From assembly GCA_951812925.1 (NCBI GenBank), contig OX638368.1, positions 112,305,309 through 112,369,308 of the forward strand: a DNA stretch of 64,000 nucleotides. The letters are read 5' to 3'. The position numbers and the translations under genes are program-made. This stretch comes from Calliopum simillimum (Eukaryota > Arthropoda > Insecta > Diptera > Lauxaniidae). Below the pieces are notes generated by a model. That model did no database searches. It was not told where the DNA came from and saw only the letters and a program-made list of their open reading frames with translations. Below are positions 56,311 through 64,000 of this stretch, one piece after another. The stretch's first letter is position 1, and every line of letters starts with the position of its first letter.

Positions 56311-57989
56311 AAAACTGCACCATTAGATTTTTGAAATTTGGTTGTCGAAAAATTGCTTTTTTGCAACCAAAATGCCACTGTGCATCGCTGTACCTGTACC
56401 ATACAACTTTAACATTTAATTTTACTTAACATTGCATTCGGCACCTTCATTATTCAATTTTGTTATTAAATTAACTGCCAAACTGTCGAATTTTTGGCAA
56501 AAAAATATATGCGAAGTTAAGCCAAAATTTAAAATTTAACTTTACACAAGCGTTACATCAACGGTGCGCATGCGCTGTGGCGCACTTTCATACTGTGAAT
56601 TATTTTTGACAGCGGTGTGTGAAAAAAGTAGCATCAGCATAAATTATAGTGACAAAGCTACCAATTAATTTACCGAATATTCCGCTTTCATTTGATTCTT
56701 TATGAATTTATTTTGCTTAGTTCGCTCGGTACTTAATTTACAAGCGCAATGACAGGCGTAAACTTAATCGACAAATTGCCCACCCCATTAATTTGCATTT
56801 ACGAAATGTGGCATTAAAGTGTTTCTGGCATTGGATACTCAAGTACGCGCAATTTAACAAAAATTCAACACACTTAAAGTGTTGCCAGAAATTGGTAGTT
56901 TCATTGGCATGAAACAAAAAATGTGTGTTGCCTAATGCAAATAAATGGAGTGTGTTTAATATGGAATCACCAAAAATTATATATGAGTGATTATTTTGAA
57001 AGGGCCATCGTATGCAGCGTTTAAAAATAAAAAAATGTTCGGTCTTTTCTTGCTGCTTTGGGTTCTTTAGTCCTATAGAAGTAAAACTACTGTTGACAAA
57101 AAAAAAAATGTCTATAAATGAATGCATAACAAGTGCGGCAAAAATAATGTCATATGTGTCACAAGCTATCGAAGCATAATACATTTTTCAAATGTTATTG
57201 TACTTCGAAATTTATACCAATTTAGAGCCCAATATACTGCGAACAACATTTGATATTGCAAACCGACACAAATGTGGACTTGGCATAATTTGGTAAACAA
57301 CTTCTTGATTTGGATACGCTGCACAGTGGGAGATTTCACACATTTAGTTAGGAAAAAATAAAAGAATTACACCTATGACTCCTATGTTGCGTTAGCTACA
57401 CCTAGTTAAGGAAATGTCGAAAGGTGGGCGCGATTAGTTAATGGAGAAAACAAAACAGAGATATCGGCCTGAAAATTTGTGCAAATAAATGTCTTTACAT
57501 GAGCAATGTTGTGGCACAGTATGAAGATGATCGGTGAACGATCTTGAAATTTTCGTGACCATTGCCAGAAGTTTTATAACTTTTTTCAGAGGTACGGTTG
57601 CAAATACATAGGATCGGCAAATAGCCCAACGGACACGCCCACAAAATACATTTCGAAAAAATTGTGCCTGAAAGCAATCGTTGTGTCTTAAAAATTGCAT
57701 AAAAAAAGAAGACTCAAGTAGACGCAGCTCACGTTTGATCTATCCAATCACAAAAGATGTATTTATTAAATAAAACATAAATCCCCAGTGAGCCACGTAA
57801 ATTCTACACTAGAGAATCTGATTTAATTTAATTTTACTACACATTTTACATGTGTTCAATATAACTTCACTTTTTTCTTAAAACACGTAAAATTTACTTT
57901 TAAATAAAAATATTTAAGAAAAAATAAAAAATAAAAAGGGCGCACCAAGCCCCAAAATGGCTTTGAAAAAGAAAAAAAGGTTTTTATCC
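56311..57989. other. Unique noncoding sequence; HINE-like core trace at 57.5 kb
   Basis: The longest unexplained open frame is 148 codons on the minus strand (56738-57184). It is Phe/His/Cys-rich and has no domain I recognise, so I do not call it a gene. At 57540-57665 the minus strand reads GGGCGTGTCCGTTGGGCTAT near CACGAAAATTTCAAGATCG, a diverged relative of the GGCGTGTCCGTTGACCGAT core in the DINE-like copies. Confidence 0.4.
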
Positions 57990-58280
57990 ACCAAAAATAA
58001 TTTTTTTTTTCAGTGTAATTTTTTTTTTTTTTTTTCAAAAAACTAAAGACCTGAAAATTTCATTAAAATCGGATAAAAACCCGAGGAATTATGAATTTTC
58101 AAATGTGTGAGTATCCAAAGGTCGGATCGAACTTCGTGTGGCCGCCATCTTGGAAATTATCGGAATTTCGGAAAATCATTTTAGCATAGTTATATGTGTG
58201 TCAAATACAAACTTTTCACCAATTTTCAAAAAAATCGAAGATATCAAGTCGAATCTTGGTCGATTAAGCAAAGAAAGACT
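57990..58280. repeat. Dispersed repeat, inverted relative of 45638-45870
   Basis: It carries GCCGCCATCTTGG, TCCGAAATTCCGA-type and AAAATCGAAGATATCA words in the reverse order of 45.6-45.9 kb. Poly-T precedes it. Noncoding. Confidence 0.6.
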
Positions 58281-59332
58281 CAAGATAATATGGCTCTAGT
58301 GAAAGTGTAAGAGAGGAAAGTTAAAAATATATAAGACTACGAGTTTATGGATGTCATGAACTGTTGAAGTCTACACATTTCTATTGAAGAACCCTTATAG
58401 GAACAATGATAAATCTATTTATCCGGAAAAGTTCAAAGCAAATATTTTAACGCGTTCAAAAACATATAAACATTTAGTTTTATTAGGTTCTATGGGAGTT
58501 TTATTATAAATCTCATTTGCAAACTGTTGGCGTTAATGTTATTCAGCGTTAAACATAAAAGAAACGTTCTCGAAGTTCTATCTAAAACGTTCTAAGATTA
58601 CATCCTTAGCGTGTGCAAATCATCTTAATATTCTCATTCCTAATGTCTGCTTCCCGTTAACGTGTTTTTTTGCATAAACCAAAGTTATTAAAGACTTGGC
58701 ACAATGTGTTGTGTTTAAAGCAGGAAGCACAGGCACAAATCATCAGTAGCCCCAGTGGCAGCTTTGCTTAAGAGTCATTCTACGCTATAGACTTTTTTTT
58801 TGTGAAAAAAATGTAACATTTTTTAAAGTTGCCAACTAAATTATGTTAGTAACTCTCAATATTATGAAATGTAGAAACATCAACAATCTTTGAAACGCTG
58901 CAAAATTAGTACGCTTGTTACAAATCATACAGTTTTCATATAAAATGATAAATCCAAAATCCCGATGTAAATTTGCTCAAAAATAAATTAAAAAATTTGT
59001 GGCCATCAGAATTGTCGAACAATGCAGAAAACAGCAATAATTTCAAATCTGAAGAAATTTTTCACATCAGCTTGCCAGATTTTTTGTAAAGCCCGTTTTA
59101 TTGAGAAAATATGTTGAAAAAAATAGAAATCGCCAATGATGTGAATCTCGCTAAAACCAAAATAAAATTTTAACAATAGCAAATGGTTTTATGCAAAATG
59201 ATCACAGCTTCATTTTGACACCGAAACTTAAAGATTGGATCATTATAACAAACTTGAGTTCTTTTGAACGCAAAATGTGAATACAGTCAGTAGTTATACT
59301 GTTTGGTCGGGGACCAAATTTATAGTTTTCGC
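58281..59332. other. Unique AT-rich sequence
   Basis: No gene or repeat recognised. Confidence 0.45.
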
Positions 59333-59599
59333 TATATGAGCCGTTCAAAATGACAATGGTGCAACTCCAAAACGAGCCAAAAGTAATGTCATATAAATTA
59401 TGTGCCATAATGATCGGTTATTTGGTCGATATCATTTTTTCAACTTAATCCCAACAATTTCATATAATCAAGTAAATTTTTCGTAAAAACAGAAATCAAT
59501 TTTATTCATCCCTAACAAAATGTCAGCCAATTAATATTATTGACATTACTTTTGCCTCGTTTTGGAGTTGCACCATTGTCATTTTGATCGGCTCATATA
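59333..59599. mobile_element. MITE with TATATGAGCCGTTCAAAATG TIRs
   Basis: 267 bp. The TIR is about 44 bp: ATGAGCCGTTCAAAATGACA then ATGGTGCAACTCC, mirrored by GGAGTTGCACCATTGTCATT and GGCTCATATA. The 66-bp derivative at 4211-4276 has the same ends. The interior is unique AT-rich DNA. Confidence 0.85.
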
Positions 59600-60143
59600 T
59601 AAAATTTCATATGTATACCTTTTGATAAATCTCCGCTTCGGCTGCTGCTGCTACGATGATTGTGGAGACGTTCTTAGCCCGCTGGACATACACACGATGG
59701 CGATGGAAAGTCTCTGGCGATGACCATGAGTCTGTTCCTCTGAGGAAGACCTGGAGTCACTTTGGAGGTTACCTTTTCTGAGCTGGAATCGTTGCTGTTG
59801 GCGACGATGACAATTCGAAGGAAAGCTATGAATTGTCTGTGCTTTTACGTGAACAATTAAGAAATTTGCATAAAAAGGATAACTCAGAACACTTTGTTTT
59901 AAGTTAACTTTACTTTTATTGAAAAATAAACTTTATAAAATTTAAAATAATAAGAAAAATTACAACTAAAAAGTGCTGCAGTTGTATTAACTGTGGGCTA
60001 TAATCAACGAGTGATGATATTTTCAACTTGCACTTTAGACTTTCTAAAGTATCAAGTTGAGAATTTACATTCAGCTATTGTTAGCCGTTTATTCTGCATA
60101 AGAGTAAGTGAGATGGCAACACCTAGGGTTAAAAAGTATAAAA
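59600..60143. other. Unique noncoding sequence
   Basis: 59.64-59.86 kb is GC-richer with GCT/GCTG words and GATGAC words; 59.9 kb turns AT-rich. No coding motif recognised. Confidence 0.4.
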
Positions 60144-60274
60144 AGTATATACCCAATGGGGAATGGAGCGCATCAATAGCGCTTCTGAAGTGCTCCACAG
60201 CAGCAGTGAAGCGCATCTCTCTCGTTGCCAAAAGCGCTGAAATTACCATTGGCATGTCATTGGAACGAAGCGCT

Positions 60275-60418
60275 TCGCTCTCGCTACCAGAAATGCTCTT
60301 TGGATGCGCATCGCTCTCGCATCCAGAAATGCTGTTTGGATGCGCATAGCTCTCGCTACCAGAAATGCTCTTTGAAAGCGCATCGCTCTCGCATTCAGAT
60401 ATGCTCTTTGGATGCTTT
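60275..60418. repeat. 36-bp tandem repeat, block 1
   Basis: Four units starting TCGCTCTCGC or similar (60275, 60311, 60347, 60383). Alternate units differ in GCTACC versus GCATCC/GCATTC. Because 36 is a multiple of three, several frames stay open with a 12-residue period; I regard these as artefacts. Confidence 0.85.
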
Positions 60419-60590
60419 TTGGATGACAGTAAAAATATTTAAAAAATTTATTTTTAATTGAAATTTTACGTCTTTCGTCACAAAGACTCATCAGACTATT
60501 ATTTTTTTTTTGATGTAATTATAATTATTTTTATTTTACTAAATTAATTCTAATTGAAAAATTGCAAGTTGAAAAGTTTTGTGTTAGGTC

Positions 60591-60668
60591 TGGGCCGGAG
60601 TTGAACCGAGGACCTCACGGTTGCTACAACTCTCAATCGCAGTGCCAGTCGCTAGACCACTGCTCCAT
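60591..60668 (-). tRNA. tRNA-Leu(GAG)-like sequence, probably TE-borne pseudogene
   Basis: On the minus strand: D arm CAGT...ACTG around GGTCTAGCG. The anticodon stem is CTGCGA with TTGTAG, holding the 7-nt loop TTGAGAG (U33 present, anticodon GAG for Leu, plus-strand 60632-60634). A long variable arm follows, ACC-GTGA-GGT, as in class-II tRNAs. The T arm TCGG/CCGG has a canonical TTCAACT loop, and the B box GGTTCAACTCC is intact. I cannot form a good acceptor stem, so a functional gene is doubtful. It lies inside the 60144-61006 element. Confidence 0.55.
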
Positions 60669-60738
60669 CATCGCGCTCTTACGAAGACGACTTATTGATT
60701 TATTTTGTTTTGTACGTTAATACGTGACCGAAAGCGCA

Positions 60739-60918
60739 TCGTTCTCGCTACCAGAAATGCTCTTTGGATGCGCATCGCTCTCGCATCCAGAAATGCTCTT
60801 TGGATGCGCACCGCTCTCGCTACCAGAAATGCTCTTTGGATGCGCATCGCTCTCGCATTCAGAAATGCTCTATGGATGCGCTTCGCTCTCGCTACCTATA
60901 GCGCAGAAAATATGCGCA
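60739..60918. repeat. 36-bp tandem repeat, block 2
   Basis: About five units from TCGTTCTCGCTACC at 60739, same orientation and alternation as block 1, the last one decayed. Degenerate GATGCGCATCG words continue to 60984. Confidence 0.85.
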
Positions 60919-61006
60919 TACAAATCAGCTCTTTAGATGCGAGAAGGACGCGCATCGCTATTGCATCTTGGGGATGCGCATCGAAGTTTTCTGTTGGGTA
61001 CATACT

Positions 61007-62267
61007 CATTCAGAGTTTTGACAGCAGATTGTAACGAGTAATTACAGATGAAGCGGGTGGACAGTGTTGCCGTTTGCCAAATAATTACTCTGATGCTTGG
61101 GAGTTAAAGTTTACGCTTTTCCCCGCGTAAACATATACAATAACCATTAAATGTATATATTTGCTCCTATGCATGTAAGCATTTTCATAACTAAAATGGT
61201 TTAAAATTAATTATTTTATGGCATTGCTCTATATAAATACCTTTTGGTATTAAAACTAAACCAAAATTATTACTGTGTATATATGTCATTTTTGGGAGAA
61301 CTAAGATATTGGCAAAAGTTTTGCTGCAGTAGAATAAATCATGCATGAAATTGCCCGCACACGCTAAACTTTTTTTCGTAGTTATGATTTAAATTTTTTG
61401 CTAACCAACTTCCTTTTAGCGCTACTTATTCGCGCACACACGTGATTTGGCCATCAGTAAAAGCGCATATTACCACCACATACACCATGAGCGTCTTCCA
61501 CTTTAAAGCTGAAAATCTCCTTTTTTCCACCACCACATATTCATTCACTTTGCATCGCATCGATTCATTGCAACAATTTCTTTACGACGTGGTAGTTCTT
61601 GCACAGCTAAACTTTTGGCGCACCTCATTAGTTATGCTTAAGTGGATGATGCACTTGCTCTATAACCTCCGCTCAAGTGTTGTACCGCTTTGTTTAGTGT
61701 TGGCAATTTGCATTTCTTAGAAAAATATTTGAATCTTTTTGTACGACTATATTGCACAGAACGTGCAGCTACAAAGTTTCATCATTTTAACAATTTTGCA
61801 TTCTGATTCAAATGTCTTGTTCATTCGTTAGTTAAATCAGCTGATATTGCTTTTGGATGAATTTTTGTGATCTCACCAAAGCAGCAGCAGGAACAACGAG
61901 AGATGTACTGTCATTGATAATGTATTTGCAATAACATTGCTGCTTCAACTCGTTGCCAATGCCAATGCCAAGCAATTACCTCTTACAAATATTTTTACAA
62001 TATTTCGCATTGCGATTGGTGCTGGCTGGCTACTGTTGCTCGTGTGTCATGTCCGCATGTCCAAAAGTTGCGCATGCTCAGCACAACACTTGACAGTCGG
62101 ACATTTAAAAATCACTTTTATTGCGTTTCTGATTTTCTTTAATTTCTGTCAATTTATTTGATGCAATGGAATGTTTGCGTAGTGCGCTTGCTTAGTAAGT
62201 TAATTTTTTTAATAAATATTCTTGACGGTGCTGGTATAAAATTTGTATGAAAAAGCAAAATGAATCT
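61007..62267. other. Unique noncoding sequence; AT-rich MITE fragment at 61199-61275
   Basis: 61199-61275 (GGTTTAAAATTAATTATTTT through TATTACTGTGTAT) is a partial copy of the CACAG-ended MITE. The rest has no recognisable gene; frames of 74-92 codons at 61442 and 61937 lack motifs. Confidence 0.45.
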
Positions 62268-62570
62268 CCACACACTAAAAAATTATAGTTTTCTTTTCTT
62301 ATTTTTGATTCCTTTTAGTATTGATTTTAAACTTTTATGTTATTTAATTCCAATTTTTTTCGAAAAAAGTTAGAAATTTATTCCAAAAAAGTATGAAATT
62401 TATTCGAAAATAGTTTAAAATTAATAATGGGCAGTGTTCTATATAAATACTTTTTCGTTTCAAAATTAAATTTTTCCAAAAAAGTTTGAAATTTATTCCA
62501 AAAAGTATAAAATTTATTCGAAAATAGTTTACAATTAATACTTTTTGGTTTTAAGATTAAACTAAAATGT
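62268..62570. mobile_element. AT-rich MITE family, copies in tandem (inverted)
   Basis: Minus-strand orientation relative to 23336. GATTCCTTTTAGTATTGATT and two rounds of AAATTTATTCCAAAAA...TATTCGAAAATAGTTTA suggest one copy inserted in or beside another. Confidence 0.5.
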
Positions 62571-62845
62571 TTATCGTGCATTTTTTTGGATTTTTTTGCA
62601 TTTTTCTAACTTTTTCAAAACATTTTTATTTTTCTATATTTTTTGACTTTTGTCAATTTTTTTTTTCTGATATTTTAAACATTTTAAACATTTTTAAAAT
62701 TAAACTAAAATGTTTATCGTGCATTTTTTTGGATTTTTTTGCATTTTTCTAACTTTTTCAAAACATTTTTGATTTTTCAATATTTTTTGACTTTTGTCAA
62801 TTTTTTTTTTTTTTTTTTTTATATTTTAAACATTTTTAACGTATT
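62561..62845. repeat. Recent 143-bp tandem duplication
   Basis: The unit starting ACTAAAATGTTTATCGTGCA at 62561 recurs at 62704 almost unchanged over 110 bp; differences are T-run length and a few bases. The first unit overlaps the MITE end, so the duplication post-dates that insertion. Confidence 0.85.
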
Positions 62846-63764
62846 TTCAATGTAACATTGAAAAAACTCTATTCTATTTTTTTGTTTTTTTTTTTTCTTA
62901 AATAGAATGCAATTTCCTGATACATCGCAAAGCATTCAATTTCAAACAAATCCACCTTATTTTCTTCAGGTAGCAACACCATACCACCACCATAATAATC
63001 AGTTCACCTGCAGCATATTGCTGCACCTTTTGCACCCAATTCATTGCAACGAATGCGTGAATTACCTTTCGCGATAATAAGAATTTATGAAGCAGATAAT
63101 GAAGATTAATATTTTGCTATCAACTTGGCTACCAGAAACAATTTTGTAACACCTACCACCTCCTGCCAAACCTAGGGCCGCCACAAACGAATGCAACAAC
63201 TTTTGTAGATTACAGTCAATGCGCGTCGTGTAGCATCATCTAATGCTGCTGTTGTTGATGCTACAGAAAAAAATTTTGCAAAAATTGATTTAGATTAAAC
63301 TGGAGCAAAATGTAGATTTTTTTTTGGTTTTTTTGGTTGGTTGCTTTTTTGTTGGTACATTTTATTGTACGAAATTAATGCACGGGCATTCATTTGTTGG
63401 CCAAAGTATGCGCCAACGTTGTAGTGGTTGCGCGAATTTTTATGCGCATGCGTGAGCATTTCATTAAACTTCACACATTTTAATTCCAGGAATTGCACCA
63501 GTTTTTTGCATCGTTAGTTATTTGGTGCACACAATTTGTTGCAAACATTTAGTTGGATGTGTTACATATATTTCTTGATTTTTCTAAAGCGGATGTGTGG
63601 TTTAGATTTTAATGTTCGAAAATTCACAGGTTTATTGCTTAAGATTTAAATTGAATTTTATCGCAGCGCTGGGTTGCTCTGAAGTCAAAAATGCACTTTG
63701 AATTGTTAAAAATCACTGCTTTATTTACGATTCATTATATGTAGTTCGCAAGTCATGAAAAAAC
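62846..63764. other. Unique noncoding sequence
   Basis: No gene recognised. Poly-T runs only. Confidence 0.45.
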
Positions 63765-63972
63765 TACAAATTAAAAATTTTAGTTTAATTTTAATAAAAA
63801 AAAGTTATTTATATAGAACAATGCCAAAAACAGTAGTATTTTTTTTTTCAATAATTTTGCAATAAATTTTAAAATTTTCTGGAAGAAATTTTGAATTTAA
63901 TACCAAAATAGTTTAAAATTAATTCCAAAGGGAATAAAAACAATGAAAAGTAAACTATCAGTTTTTGCTGTG
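63765..63972. mobile_element. AT-rich MITE family, copy with CTGTG end
   Basis: It has TTTTAGTTTAATTTTAATAA at the left, then GCAATAAATTTTAAAATTTT and CCAAAGGGAATAAAAACAAT, ending GTTTTTGCTGTG. The most complete right terminus of the family. Confidence 0.6.
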
Positions 63973-64000
63973 TAAGCAAACGCAGACAATCAAGTCAAGG
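63973..64000. other. Window end, unique sequence
   Basis: Too short to interpret. Confidence 0.3.

Larger units (their letters stand above)
60144..61006. mobile_element. TIR element with 36-bp repeats and a tRNA-like core
   Basis: The ends are AGTATATACCCAA (60144) and TTGGGTACATACT (61006), imperfect inverted repeats. Inside are two blocks of a 36-bp repeat in the same orientation (four units at 60275-60418, about five at 60739-60918), with the core word CCAGAAATGCTCTTTGGATG. Between them is AT-rich DNA with a tRNA-Leu-like sequence on the minus strand. No transposase. No convincing TSD. Confidence 0.65.

Noticed and set aside
56738..57184. 148-codon minus-strand frame
   Set aside because: No recognisable domain and biased, low-complexity composition; length alone is weak evidence in 64 kb of two strands.
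60225..61034. Several overlapping frames with a 12-residue repeat
   Set aside because: The 36-bp unit is divisible by three and lacks stops in several phases on both strands, so open frames are automatic.

Overview
This is an AT-rich, animal-type window with no ribosome-binding-site or operon logic. It is almost certainly dipteran. The best clue is a set of five dispersed repeats that look like fly DINE-1/Helentron-type non-autonomous rolling-circle elements: a TATACCC stem-loop at one end, a conserved core reading CATGTCCGTCTG (minus strand) beside a tetranucleotide microsatellite, and a hairpin followed by CTAG|T at the other end. The mariner, Tc1, pogo, MULE, LOA/R1/RTE-type LINE and Penelope-type traces also suit a brachyceran fly genome, possibly a tephritid fruit fly, but the species is inference. 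I found no host protein-coding gene I can defend. Short open frames outside transposons lack recognisable domains and probably occur by chance. The window reads as a long intergenic or intronic region.

Layout. 0-7.7 kb: foldback MITEs, a DINE-like element, a TATA-bearing stretch with an ABAB tandem repeat, then unique sequence with a CAG tract. 7.8-9.0 kb: a near full-length but broken mariner-like transposon with TIRs. 9.5-10 kb: the 3' end of an R1-like LINE with a poly(A) tail. 10-16.8 kb: mostly unique sequence with two tandem arrays and a foldback. 16.8-17.9 kb: a pogo-like remnant with nested TIRs. 18-26 kb: foldbacks, MITEs and unique sequence. 26.05-27.14 kb: a pentanucleotide (TTTCA)n tract of about 1.1 kb. 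29.8-32.8 kb: two DINE-like copies, one split by a LINE fragment with a target-site duplication. 34.3-35.5 kb: a foldback with 11-bp subterminal arrays and two inverted tRNA-like sequences. 37-38.3 kb: a foldback and a LOA-like LINE tail. 40-43.4 kb: a 1.28-kb palindrome, a lone third arm, and a palindromic block holding a hammerhead ribozyme motif. 43.4-45.6 kb: two Tc1-like remnants. 48-49.2 kb: tandem repeats ending in a possible Helitron terminus. 50.8-51.8 kb: a DINE-like copy split by a MULE with a perfect 10-bp TSD. 53.5-56.3 kb: an inverted pair of Tc1 fragments, a LOA-like tail interrupted by a CAAGAC-repeat TIR element, and foldbacks. 59-61 kb: a MITE, then a TIR element with 36-bp repeats around a tRNA-Leu-like sequence. 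61-64 kb: AT-rich MITEs and a recent 143-bp tandem duplication.

Nothing works as a pathway. The biology here is transposon succession: several insertions can be ordered in time because younger elements sit inside older ones with matching target-site duplications. The most unusual signals are the two TIR/foldback elements of unrelated sequence that both carry class-II tRNA-like sequences between short-repeat arrays, the hammerhead motif, and the long TTTCA tract.
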